A DNA stretch of 64,000 bases from SAR202 cluster bacterium bin22 (GTDB lineage Bacteria; Chloroflexota; Dehalococcoidia; Lucifugimonadales; UBA3495): the NCBI GenBank assembly GCA_002238505.1, contig MPMM01000001.1:248001-312000 (forward strand), written 5' to 3'. The notes below the pieces were generated by a model. That model was given only the letters and a program-made list of their open reading frames with translations, was not told the DNA's origin and ran no database searches. The position numbers and the translations under genes are program-made. Below are positions 9,012 through 17,016 of the stretch, piece after piece. Every line of letters starts with the position of its first letter. Positions within the stretch are counted from its first letter, which is position 1.

Positions 9012-10391
9012 CTAAAGGTTTGGGAGGTACTGTTCTATTTCGTAGTCGGTAACAGTGGCGCGGTATCTCTGCCACTCCAGGCGCTTGTTGCGAATATAGC
9101 TCTCCAGAATGTGGTCGCCAAGGGCTTCCCGCAAAAGGGAGCTGTCTTCAGCGATTGAGATGGCCTCTCCCAGGCTGCCCGGCAATACCTTTATGCCCTG
9201 GGCACGGAACTCATCACTGGTCATGGCATATACATTTCCCTCGACGGGCGGGACCTCCGGGTATTCCTCCTCAATTCCCTTCATTCCCGCCGCCAGCATA
9301 ACGCTGAAAGCCAGGTAGGGATTGCAGGCCGGGTCCGGCGCGCGGTACTCAATGCGAACGGAGGTCTCGTAACCGGGTTTGTACGAGGGAACCCGTACCA
9401 GGTCTGAGCGATTTCGGGCCCAGGAAATATACACCGGCGCCTCGTAACCGGGCACCAGGCGCTTGTAAGAGTTGACCCACTGGTTGGTCACCAGGGTAAT
9501 TTCCGGCGCATGTCGAATCAGTCCCGATATAAAGCGCTTGGCCACCGAGGAAAGCTTGTATTCGTCCTCCGGGTCGTAAAACGCGTTCACGTCGCCCTTG
9601 AAAAGGGATTGGTGCGTGTGCATTCCCGAACCATTTACCCCGGTGAAGGGCTTGGGCATGAATGAAGCGTGGAAGCCCCGCAACTGAGCCAGTTCCTTAA
9701 TGGCCAGCTTGGCAGTTATCACACTGTCTGCCATGGTCAATGCATCGGTGTATTGAAGGTCAATTTCATGCTGGCTGTGGGCGCCCTCGTGATGGGAATA
9801 CTTGACCGGAATGCCCATGTCCGAAAGGTTCAATACCGTATCCCGGCGAAGGTCGGCAGTGGGGTTGCTGGATAGCTGGTCAAAGTAGCCGTCCTGGTCC
9901 AGGGGCTGGGGTGGCTTGAGCTTGTTGGAGCTGTCCTTTTCAGGTTTTTCCAGGTAAAAGAACTCCAGCTCCGGACCTACATAGTAGGTGTATCCCATTT
10001 GGGACAACCGCTCCAGGTTCCGCTTGAGGGCCAACCTGGGATCACCCATAAAGGGGTCTCCGCCCGGCGAATAGATGTCGCAAAACATGCGGGCTACTGC
10101 ATTTTGCCGGGGCCTCCACGGAAGGACGGCAAAGGTGGTGGGGTCGGGGTATGCCCGCATGTCGCTCTCATCAATTCGGTAAGAGTCCTCGGAGGCTCGG
10201 GCAAATCCCTCGATAGCCGACCCGTCAAAGCCCACCCCTTGTTCTATGGCCTCTTCCAGGTCATCCACGTTAATCGCAAATCCCTTGAGGTTGCCCAGAA
10301 TGTCGGTAAACCAGAGACGCACGAACTTTACGTCATTGTCTCTGGCAGTGCGCAGCACGTATTCCTGCTCGGTGGTGCGCGATTCCATCAT
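9012..10391 (-). CDS. glnA: Glutamine synthetase type I
   Basis: GlnA condenses ammonium with glutamate using ATP. Type I signatures in the 459 residues are KFVRLWFTDILGNLKGFAI, GFDGSAIEGFARASEDSYRI, GPELEFFY, the ATP site NGSGMHTHQSLF, and RIEYRAPDPACNPYLAFSV. The region NVYAMTSDEFRAQGIKVLPG resembles the GSI-alpha class rather than the NLYDLP adenylylation loop of GSI-beta. Control is therefore probably by feedback or protein binding and not by GlnE. GGGAG precedes ATG 10391 (an ATG-ATG pair). It is the last gene of a minus-strand nitrogen block. A second, unrelated glutamine synthetase lies directly upstream. Confidence 0.95.
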   Translation of the reverse strand: MMESRTTEQEYVLRTARDNDVKFVRLWFTDILGNLKGFAINVDDLEEAIEQGVGFDGSAIEGFARASEDSYRIDESDMRAYPDPTTFAVLPWRPRQNAVARMFCDIYSPGGDPFMGDPRLALKRNLERLSQMGYTYYVGPELEFFYLEKPEKDSSNKLKPPQPLDQDGYFDQLSSNPTADLRRDTVLNLSDMGIPVKYSHHEGAHSQHEIDLQYTDALTMADSVITAKLAIKELAQLRGFHASFMPKPFTGVNGSGMHTHQSLFKGDVNAFYDPEDEYKLSSVAKRFISGLIRHAPEITLVTNQWVNSYKRLVPGYEAPVYISWARNRSDLVRVPSYKPGYETSVRIEYRAPDPACNPYLAFSVMLAAGMKGIEEEYPEVPPVEGNVYAMTSDEFRAQGIKVLPGSLGEAISIAEDSSLLREALGDHILESYIRNKRLEWQRYRATVTDYEIEQYLPNL

Positions 10392-10517
10392 TTCAATCTC
10401 CCGAGGCTCGATTCAGTTAGTTTCGCAGGTCAAAAGTTGCGATTGCTCTGGTCCAGGACCTGCAACGAGTAACGAGTAAGAGCTTATCAACCTATTGCAG
10501 GGATTCTCATCGACAGA

Positions 10518-10545
10518 AAACGCCGCCTCGCCCGAGGCGGCGTTT
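10518..10545 (-). terminator. Terminator after type II glutamine synthetase
   Basis: AAACGCCGCCTC pairs with GAGGCGGCGTTT around a 4-base loop, followed on the minus strand by TTTTCTG. It separates the type II synthetase from glnA, implying glnA has its own promoter. Confidence 0.75.
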
Positions 10546-10567
10546 CCATGATCACTGGTTAACCGGT

Positions 10568-11593
10568 TTACCGGCCCTTGGCGTCGGCGCCCACGGTCTC
10601 AACAATCAACCGGGTGACGACGTAGGGGTCAGAGTTGGCATTGGGCCGGCGGTCTTCAATGTAGCCCATTCCGTCCCGGGCCACCTGCCAGGGTATCCGC
10701 ACGGAAGCGCCCCGGTCGGAGACGCCATACCTGAACTCCCGGTAGGAGCAGGTCTCGTGCAGGCCGGTCAGGCGCTCCTCAATCCGGTGACCATAGTTGG
10801 CGATGTGCAGGTCGTGGCGCGTGCTCAGGGCCTCAGCAGCAGCGACGCAGGCTTCGTAATTTTCGCGCATCAGGTTGGTGGAGAAGTTGGTGTGCGCCCC
10901 GGCGCCGTTCCAGTCACCCTTGACCGGCTTGGGATCCAGGGTGGCGCTGATTCCGCGCCGACCATCAACGGTTTCCACGTCCTCGCCGATGCGATAGAGC
11001 AGCCAGCGGGCGAGCCACAGGTGGTCGCCCACGGCAGGGGCGCCGATGGGCCCAATCTGGAACTCCCACTGGGCTGGCATAACTTCGCCGTTAATGCCGG
11101 AAAAAGCCAGGCCGGCGTAAAGGCAGGCCTCCATGTGCTGTTCCACGACCGGTCGTCCGAATACCTCGTCGGAACCTACCCCGCAATAATAGCCGCCCTG
11201 GGGAGCGGGAAAACCGTTATCGGGCCAGCCCAGGGGCTTTATGCCGTCAAAGAAGGTGTATTCCTGCTCGATCCCGAACCAGAAGTCCATATCGGCGTAT
11301 TCCGCAGCCGCAGCCGCGCAGCCCGCCCGGGTGTTGGAAGGATGGGGCGTCATGTCGGTAAGCAGGACTTCGCACATGACCAGTTTGTGGTTGCCGCCGC
11401 GAATCGGGTCGGGAACGACCAGCACGGGATTCAACACGCAGTCCGACGCTTCGCCGGGCGCCTGGTTGGTGCTGGAACCATCGAATCCCCAGACGGGGGG
11501 ATCCTCGCCGTCGGGCACGATCTTGCCCTTGGAGCGCAGCTTTGCCGTAGGCTCCTGCCCGTCAATCCATATGTATTCAGCCTTGTAGCTCAT
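10568..11593 (-). CDS. glnII: Glutamine synthetase type II (eukaryotic-type)
   Basis: At 341 residues this has the length and motifs of the compact GSII family found in eukaryotes and some bacteria. It shows VWGFDGSSTNQAPGEASDC, LVMCEVLLTDMTPHPSNTR, then WEFQIGPIGAP and KPVKGDWNGAGAHTNFST (ATP/glutamate site). It duplicates the glnA reaction with a decameric enzyme that bacteria usually use under nitrogen limitation. GAGG lies upstream of ATG 11593. The amt gene begins 76 bp upstream, so this and amt may share a transcript. The presence of both GSI and GSII next to two transporters points to tuned ammonium scavenging. Confidence 0.95.
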   Translation of the reverse strand: MSYKAEYIWIDGQEPTAKLRSKGKIVPDGEDPPVWGFDGSSTNQAPGEASDCVLNPVLVVPDPIRGGNHKLVMCEVLLTDMTPHPSNTRAGCAAAAAEYADMDFWFGIEQEYTFFDGIKPLGWPDNGFPAPQGGYYCGVGSDEVFGRPVVEQHMEACLYAGLAFSGINGEVMPAQWEFQIGPIGAPAVGDHLWLARWLLYRIGEDVETVDGRRGISATLDPKPVKGDWNGAGAHTNFSTNLMRENYEACVAAAEALSTRHDLHIANYGHRIEERLTGLHETCSYREFRYGVSDRGASVRIPWQVARDGMGYIEDRRPNANSDPYVVTRLIVETVGADAKGR

Positions 11594-11669
11594 TTACTAA
11601 AACCTCGCTATTTGTTTTTCCCTTATGGACTCCATTCCTGTATAAAAGAAGTAACGGGCCCCGGACCAT

Positions 11670-12884
11670 TTAGATGTTGTAGGCTCCCTCGCCGTGAGTG
11701 GAAGTGTCCAGGCCCAGCTGTTCCTCGTTTTCCTCAACTCGCAGGCCGATGGTGTATTTGAGAGCCAGCAGGATTGCGCTGGTAGCGATGAAGGACCATA
11801 TCGCGGTTCCTGCGATACCGACCAACTGAATCAGGACCTGCTCCCCACGGCCCGTCCCATCGGGCAGCGCGCTGTATCCAATGCCCACGAAGAGACCCGT
11901 GGCCAGGGCGCCCCAGGTTCCGCCCATACCGTGAACACCCCAGACTGCCAGGGCATCGTCCACTTTGAGCTTGAGAAGCAGTTCAATGGCGCCGTAACAG
12001 ATTGCTCCTGCCACCAGACCAATTATAACCGCTGGCATTGCGCCCACAAAGCCAGCCGCCGGCGTTATCGCCACCAACCCGGCTACAGCGCCTGACGCGG
12101 CGCCAATGATGCTGGGGCGCTTGCCGAATATCCAGGACATGGCGACCCAGGATACCAGCGCTGCTGCGGCCGCGGTATTGGTTACCACGAATGCGTTGAC
12201 CGCCACACCGTCGGCAGCCAGTGCGCTTCCGGCGTTAAAGCCGAACCAGCCGAACCACAGCAGCCCTGCGCCCAGGACAATCATCGGGACGTTGTGAGGC
12301 GGCATGGGCTGTTCGCCGAAGCCGATACGCTTGCCGATGATCAGGGCAGCTGCCAGGGCAGCTATGCCTGAATTGATGTGGACTACGGTTCCACCGGCGA
12401 AGTCCAGAGCGCCCAGGTTGCCCAGCCATCCACCGCCCCAGACCCAGTGGGTTACGGGGGCGTAAACGACGGTTACCCAGACCACGGTGAAAATGACAAA
12501 GGCGCTGAATTTCATTCGTTCGGCAAAACCACCGGTTATAAGCGCCGGCGTAATGATGGCGAACATTCCCTGGAAGACCATAAAGGTTTGGTGAGAAATG
12601 TTATCGGCGTAGGGACCGGTTTCGTCAGCGCTTACGCCGGCCAGCCCAAACCATTGCAGGTCTCCAACTATTCCCCAGCCACCAAAGTCTCCACTGAATG
12701 CCAGGCTGTAACCCCACAGGACCCAGACTACGCCGACCAGGCCCATACACATAAGGCTGTGCATAATGGTTGCCGTGGCATTCTTCCGGCGTACCAGACC
12801 ACCGTAGAAAAAAGCCAAACCAGGGGTCATAAGAAGTACCAGAGCCGAACAGGCCAGTATCCAGGCGGTATCTCCAGTATTCAT
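11670..12884 (-). CDS. amt: Ammonium transporter (Amt/MEP/Rh family), copy 1
   Basis: The 404-residue protein is an 11-span ammonium channel. Typical stretches are LVLLMTPGLAFFYGGLVRRK, THWVWGGGWLGNLGALDFAG, GGTVVHINSGIAALAAALI, then GWFGFNAGSALAADGVAVNA and VDDALAVWGVHGMGGTWGAL, which carry the pore histidines and phenylalanine-gate region. There is no long N-terminal leader, in contrast to copy 2. A 27-residue membrane micropeptide gene lies 202 bp upstream on the same strand, and GSII follows downstream. No PII (glnK) gene is adjacent, although PII normally blocks Amt channels. Confidence 0.95.
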   Translation of the reverse strand: MNTGDTAWILACSALVLLMTPGLAFFYGGLVRRKNATATIMHSLMCMGLVGVVWVLWGYSLAFSGDFGGWGIVGDLQWFGLAGVSADETGPYADNISHQTFMVFQGMFAIITPALITGGFAERMKFSAFVIFTVVWVTVVYAPVTHWVWGGGWLGNLGALDFAGGTVVHINSGIAALAAALIIGKRIGFGEQPMPPHNVPMIVLGAGLLWFGWFGFNAGSALAADGVAVNAFVVTNTAAAAALVSWVAMSWIFGKRPSIIGAASGAVAGLVAITPAAGFVGAMPAVIIGLVAGAICYGAIELLLKLKVDDALAVWGVHGMGGTWGALATGLFVGIGYSALPDGTGRGEQVLIQLVGIAGTAIWSFIATSAILLALKYTIGLRVEENEEQLGLDTSTHGEGAYNI

Positions 12885-13086
12885 AATTTGCCATCTCCCT
12901 TTTGGCGAAAACAGCGAACGGAATTTGGAATTCGGATGCTACGGCTTCTGATAACCCGGGGGCGGGCCCCAACATTCACTTTAAGAATAGAAACAGCCCA
13001 TACTCCAATCGATTTGCTCGAAGTATGGACCTTTCCGGGTTACAGTTTGAGCGCTTTTCCTGAAGGATTGAGCTTCGGTGTACTGA

Positions 13087-13170
13087 CTACTTCTTCAGGA
13101 ATAGCTTCGGCAGCAAAACCCACATGCTGAAGAGTCCTACGAATGCTGCCCCCGCTGCGATCAATTCCAT
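13087..13170 (-). CDS. 27-residue single-span membrane micropeptide next to amt (copy 1)
   Basis: This is a 28-codon ORF with CGAGGAG upstream of its ATG (13168-13170). The peptide has an acidic N-terminus (ME), about 18 hydrophobic residues with the core AAFVGLFSMWV, then PKLFLKK. That is one membrane helix with a positively charged end, so the C-terminus is probably cytoplasmic. A second ORF at 13361-13444 encodes a peptide identical at 18 of 27 positions. Eight of those 18 residues use different codons, and all nine substitutions are hydrophobic for hydrophobic, which indicates selection on protein sequence. Its position between two amt genes suggests an Amt partner, in the manner of other tiny membrane subunits. 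I know of no described family. Confidence 0.75.
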   Translation of the reverse strand: MELIAAGAAFVGLFSMWVLLPKLFLKK

Positions 13171-13243
13171 TTCTTGTTGCTCCTCGCCAATGGTTTATGG
13201 CCCAAATTTTGGATTCCTAATGTTTCGGGGAATTTACCAACTT

Positions 13244-13258
13244 GTTAACTTTTTGTTA
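13244..13258. promoter_or_regulatory. Inverted-repeat motif upstream of micropeptide copy 1
   Basis: GTTAACTTTTTGTTA (extended on both sides as TTGTTAAC-N5-GTTACAA) lies 73 bp from the micropeptide start. It matches 13 of 15 bases of the motif at 13516-13530, which sits 71 bp from micropeptide copy 2. It is a candidate site for a nitrogen regulator; the regulator is unknown. Confidence 0.5.
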
Positions 13259-13360
13259 CAAGAACCTGGTTGCTCGCCTGGCCAGAGGTCCATTTCTTCC
13301 GCCTGGTCAACCGGTTCCAGGTACGAATCAAGGATCATTGAACCGGCTCAGGCGTTCAGC

Positions 13361-13444
13361 CTACTTCTTAAGCAGCATCTTGGGGACCACAACCCAAAGA
13401 CTGAAGAGACCGATAAAGGCTGCTGCTGCAAGAATGGCTTCCAT
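13361..13444 (-). CDS. 27-residue single-span membrane micropeptide next to amt (copy 2)
   Basis: This is the paralogue of the ORF at 13087-13170: 28 codons, start at 13442-13444, with GCAGGAG upstream. It has the same architecture, with ME, a hydrophobic helix with core AAFIGLFSLWV, then PKMLLKK. Strictly shared positions include F-x-G-L-F-S-x-W-V, P-K and the final L-K-K. It lies 265 bp downstream of amt copy 2, beyond a terminator, so it probably has its own promoter. The leader sequences of the two copies also align (TTCCC-GAAACA, then TCCAAAAT and GGG-CAT-AAC), so the whole promoter-leader-ORF unit was duplicated. One copy may serve each transporter. Confidence 0.75.
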   Translation of the reverse strand: MEAILAAAAFIGLFSLWVVVPKMLLKK

Positions 13445-13515
13445 ACTTTGTACTCCTGCGAATTAGTTGATGACCCTATTTTGGAAGGCGGGTGTTTCAG
13501 GGAAATATCGCAAAA

Positions 13516-13530
13516 GTAAACTTTGTGTTA
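13516..13530. promoter_or_regulatory. Inverted-repeat motif upstream of micropeptide copy 2
   Basis: GTAAACTTTGTGTTA (as AAGTAAAC-N5-GTTAACTT, one mismatch between the arms) is placed 71 bp upstream of the micropeptide start. It is nearly the same sequence and distance as the copy 1 motif. Confidence 0.5.
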
Positions 13531-13647
13531 ACTTGCCAAAGCTTGTCAGGTTGTCATTTTCGATGCCTCAGGCCCTTCAATCTTGACTGATTGTCCGCTG
13601 CAAGATTCAAACCAGGCGCCGCCCTCAGTGCTTGACGTAAAGGAAAT

Positions 13648-13670
13648 GGGGCAGCCATAAAGGCTGCCCC
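13648..13670 (-). terminator. Terminator after amt copy 2
   Basis: GGGGCAGCC and GGCTGCCCC form a 9-bp stem around ATAAA. On the minus strand it is followed by ATTTCCTTTA. It lies 40 bp after the amt stop codon. Confidence 0.65.
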
Positions 13671-13709
13671 ACGGAGTTAACCTTTAGAATTTGGTCGACG
13701 GGACTGGAG

Positions 13710-15062
13710 CTAGCTCATCTGGTATGCTTCCATGCCGTGCTCGGAAGCATCCACCCCGGCCATCTCCTCCTCCTCGGTCAACCGTACGCCCATGCCAACC
13801 TTCAGGATGAAGAACATCAGGAAGCCGGCACCCAGGGCCCATGCCAGTACCACTGCCATGCTGATCAGCTGGGGCACCAGCAAATCTACGCTGCCTCCCA
13901 CCAGCCCAGTAGTGCCGTTGTTGCCGCTGGCGAATATCGCTACCGCCAGGAGGCCCCAGAGACCGCAAACGCCGTGTACCGAAGACGCTCCCACCGGGTC
14001 GTCAATCTTGAGCACCCTTTCGATAAATACCACGGAAATCATCATTATCGGGGCGGCCAGCGCGCCAATAACCACAGCAGCCCAGGGGTCCACGTAGGCA
14101 ACCGGAGCGGTTATACCTACCAGTCCTGCCAGCGCGCCGTTGCAGGACATCAGAATGTCGATCTTGCCCGACCTGATCAGCTGGATGTAAAGGGCAACGA
14201 CCGCGCCGGTGGCGCCGGCCAGCAGTGTGTTAACTGCGTTCAGTCCGATTGAATCCCCAGAGTTAATGTTGAAACCGAACCAGCCGAAGAACAGTATGAA
14301 CGTGCCTATGATCACATAGGGAACATTGTGCCCAAAGAGCTGGTTGACGGAACCGTCGGCGTTGAATTTGCCGGTCCTCGGGCCCACCACGGCAGCGCCG
14401 GCCAGGGCTACGAAACCACCAACCGCGTGAACCACGCCGGAACCGGCATAGTCAGCCGCGCCCAGTGCTGCCAGCCATCCGTCGCCGTTCCAGACCCAGT
14501 GACCGTACAGCGGGTAGATTATGGCGCCGATCAGGAAACTGTAGGCGAAGTAGGCCTGGGTCTTGGTGCGCTCGGCCACCGCGCCGGCCACTATGGTAGC
14601 TGCCGTTCCGGCAAACACCATCTGGAACATCCAGTCCACGTAAACCTGCCAGTCATCGCCGCCGTTCAGCAGGAAGAAGTTGTCTGTCCCCGCGATGCCT
14701 GCCGCCGACGCGCCCATCATAATGGCGAATCCGAAAGCCCAGAAGGACAGGGAGGCAATGGCAAAATCCATGAAACTCTTGGTCATGTAATTGACCGTGC
14801 TCTTGGACCGTATCAGGCCCGCGCCCAGGAAGGCGAAACCGGCCTGCATAAAGAAGACCAGGAAGGCTGCCATCATGGTTGTAAGGTTTCCGACGTCAGT
14901 AGCAGCGGTTGCCGCTACTTCTTCCACGGTTGGATCGTCCTGTGCCAAGGCTATGTTCCAACCCATCATGATGGCCGAGGCCAGGAGTCCGGCCAGCACG
15001 TAGGGAAGGAACCTCCGCAAAGTTAAGGGGCTTAAACCAGGGTTCCAAATTCTGGTAAGCAT
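13710..15062 (-). CDS. amt: Ammonium transporter (Amt/MEP/Rh family), copy 2, with leader
   Basis: This 450-residue Amt is only distantly similar to copy 1. It opens with a hydrophobic leader (LPYVLAGLLASAIMMGWNIA, then LAQDD), which looks like a cleavable signal peptide as in AmtB. An acidic linker and the channel follow: FFMQAGFAFLGAGLIRSKS, LYGHWVWNGDGWLAALG, SGVVHAVGGFVALAGAAVV, GWFGFNINSGDSIGLNAVN and DDPVGASSVHGVCGLWGLLA carry the conserved pore elements. AGGAGGAG is present 13 bases before ATG 15062. It heads the minus-strand nitrogen block. Two divergent Amts in tandem suggest different affinity or a sensor/transporter split, which is inference. Confidence 0.95.
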   Translation of the reverse strand: MLTRIWNPGLSPLTLRRFLPYVLAGLLASAIMMGWNIALAQDDPTVEEVAATAATDVGNLTTMMAAFLVFFMQAGFAFLGAGLIRSKSTVNYMTKSFMDFAIASLSFWAFGFAIMMGASAAGIAGTDNFFLLNGGDDWQVYVDWMFQMVFAGTAATIVAGAVAERTKTQAYFAYSFLIGAIIYPLYGHWVWNGDGWLAALGAADYAGSGVVHAVGGFVALAGAAVVGPRTGKFNADGSVNQLFGHNVPYVIIGTFILFFGWFGFNINSGDSIGLNAVNTLLAGATGAVVALYIQLIRSGKIDILMSCNGALAGLVGITAPVAYVDPWAAVVIGALAAPIMMISVVFIERVLKIDDPVGASSVHGVCGLWGLLAVAIFASGNNGTTGLVGGSVDLLVPQLISMAVVLAWALGAGFLMFFILKVGMGVRLTEEEEMAGVDASEHGMEAYQMS

Positions 15063-15388
15063 GGTGAGCTACTCTCCTCCTAGTAATATGCTAGCCAGGA
15101 TTGTATTGCTCGTCCCCCAGCAGAATATTGCCCCGGTGTAACAATAGTTTTTCGGGAATGTTAATTGTTTCGTCAAAATTGTTCTCCCTGTAATGGTTTT
15201 GCAACAATTGAACGTGGGACCTGCCCCAGTACCGAAACACCGGCAACCGGCTGCATCAAGAAGTGAAATGGGTTCATGCCTCAACGAAGTTGTTTCGGCC
15301 TCCATCCTCACCTCTTAGGCTTCTTTGCTCCGGGCTCCAGGTTGCTCAAGGCTTCAATTCCAGCAATACAGGTTGTAAACTGTTGAAT
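15063..15388. other. Divergent intergenic region between amt copy 2 and lysS
   Basis: This AT-richer spacer between divergent genes must contain promoters for both. GTTAATTGTTTCGTC at 15160-15174 is a weak (10 of 15) match to the micropeptide motif and lies 98 bp from the amt start. I found no convincing promoter boxes and no gene. Confidence 0.4.
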
Positions 15389-16927
15389 ATGCAAGATCGA
15401 GAAGATTCGCTGGTTGGAAGCCGGATAGTAAAGCTGGAAAGGATGCGGGAGAAGGGCATAGACCCCTACCCGCCCCGTTACAGGCGGACAGCCCCTGCCG
15501 CCTCCGCAGTAGCTGAGTTTGAAGCATGGGAAAGTCAGGCGGGCGACGATAGTGAATCCAATCCATCTCCCGAACATGCCCTGGCCGGCCGCGTGGTATC
15601 CATGCGTGTCATGGGGCGGGCTGCGTTTCTGGATATCCGTGACGGTTCTGGCGCAGTTCAGGCCATGTTCCGGCAGAACGTATTGGGTGATGGCTATGAG
15701 CTTCTGAAAGATCTGGATCTGGGGGACTTTATCGGCGTTGCGGGACGTATGTTGCGAACCCGCACCGGCGAAGTAACCATTGAGGCCCAGGATGTAACCG
15801 TCCTTGCCAAGGGGATGCGTCCGCTCCCGGAAAAGTTTCATGGCTTGCGTGACGTTGAAATCAGGTACCGGCAACGCTATCTGGACTTAATTGCTGACCC
15901 GGAAGTAATGGAGGCCTTTGCCCAGCGCAGTCGGGTTATCAACAGCATCAGGCGCTTCCTTGACGGTCGGGGATTCCTGGAAGTGGACACTCCAATCCTG
16001 GTACCAGTGGCCGCCGGCGCCCATGCCCGTCCCTTCGATACCCATCACAATGCCCTAAACCAGCGTCTATATCTCCGCATCGCCACAGAGCTGTATCTGA
16101 AGCGGCTGATTGTGGGCGGTTTTGACAAGGTTTATGAGATCGGCAGGGTCTTTCGCAACGAAGGCATAGACCAGGACCACAATCCTGAATTTACCCTCCT
16201 GGAAAGCTACGAAGCGTACGCCGACTACAACGATGTGATGACAATGGTCGAAGGCATGGTTTCCACCGCCGCCCTGGATGCCCGGGGAACTATGTCCATC
16301 CCATACGGAGACGAAATCATTGACTTCACTCCCCCTTGGCCCCGCCTTCAATTGAATGAGGAGCTTTATCGCCGCAGCGGTGTGGACATTGACGAATATC
16401 TCGAAGATGAAGCTCTGGTCAGGAAGGTGTCTCAGCTGGGCATCGAAGTGGGGATCCGGGAGAGTCGGGGACGTCTGATCGACAAGCTCGTTTCAACCTT
16501 TGTTGAACCCAATCTGGTGCAGCCAACTTTCTTGCTGGACTACCCGGAGGACATGTCACCGCTGGCCAAGGCCAAGCCCGGTGCTCCAGGCTACGTGGAA
16601 CGTTTTGAAGCCTTCGCAGCTGGCATGGAGATCGCCAATTCCTACACTGAGTTGAACGACCCGGCGGTGCAAAGGGAACGTTTCGAGGCCCAGGAGTCTA
16701 TCCGCGAAAGATACCAGGATGAAGAGGTGGACCGCCTGGACGAGGACTTCCTGACAGCCCTGGAGTATGGCATGCCCCCCACTGGCGGCTTGGGTGTAGG
16801 CATTGACCGGCTGGTGATGCTGTTGACCGGCCAGGCCAGCATCCGCGACGTATTGCTGTTTCCCCAGATGCGCTCTCGGAGAGATGACCAGGGGGACACG
16901 GCATCTGAAGAATCCGATGCCATATAG
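15389..16927 (+). CDS. lysS: Lysyl-tRNA synthetase, class II
   Basis: The enzyme charges tRNA-Lys. From ATG 15389 it has 512 residues, the usual length. An in-frame upstream ATG at 15263 would add 42 residues with no family similarity. The order of domains is an OB-fold anticodon-binding domain (AGRVVSMRVMGRAAFLDIRD, then GSGAVQAMF), then the class II core with motif 1 (RSRVINSIRRFLDGRGFLEV), motif 2 (FRNEGIDQDHNPEFTLLE) and motif 3 (GGLGVGIDRLVMLL). No clear Shine-Dalgarno precedes the ATG. serS follows on the same strand after 89 bp, so the two may be co-transcribed. Confidence 0.95.
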   Translation: MQDREDSLVGSRIVKLERMREKGIDPYPPRYRRTAPAASAVAEFEAWESQAGDDSESNPSPEHALAGRVVSMRVMGRAAFLDIRDGSGAVQAMFRQNVLGDGYELLKDLDLGDFIGVAGRMLRTRTGEVTIEAQDVTVLAKGMRPLPEKFHGLRDVEIRYRQRYLDLIADPEVMEAFAQRSRVINSIRRFLDGRGFLEVDTPILVPVAAGAHARPFDTHHNALNQRLYLRIATELYLKRLIVGGFDKVYEIGRVFRNEGIDQDHNPEFTLLESYEAYADYNDVMTMVEGMVSTAALDARGTMSIPYGDEIIDFTPPWPRLQLNEELYRRSGVDIDEYLEDEALVRKVSQLGIEVGIRESRGRLIDKLVSTFVEPNLVQPTFLLDYPEDMSPLAKAKPGAPGYVERFEAFAAGMEIANSYTELNDPAVQRERFEAQESIRERYQDEEVDRLDEDFLTALEYGMPPTGGLGVGIDRLVMLLTGQASIRDVLLFPQMRSRRDDQGDTASEESDAI

Positions 16928-17016
16928 TCCTGACCCGGGCTGATGTCAGCGAGAAACCGGGCCGCATCCACCGTACTTTAGCCATACCCAAACTAACTTG
17001 AGCTGAAATTACACAT

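Noticed and set aside
10757-11761. Long plus-strand open frame opposite the type II glutamine synthetase
   Set aside because: It is antisense to a clear enzyme gene and is a by-product of its codon usage.
12978-13035. Inverted repeat near CCATACT/AGTATGG as a terminator between micropeptide copy 1 and amt copy 1
   Set aside because: The stem is only seven base pairs with a long loop and a weak T tract, so read-through from the micropeptide gene into amt remains possible.
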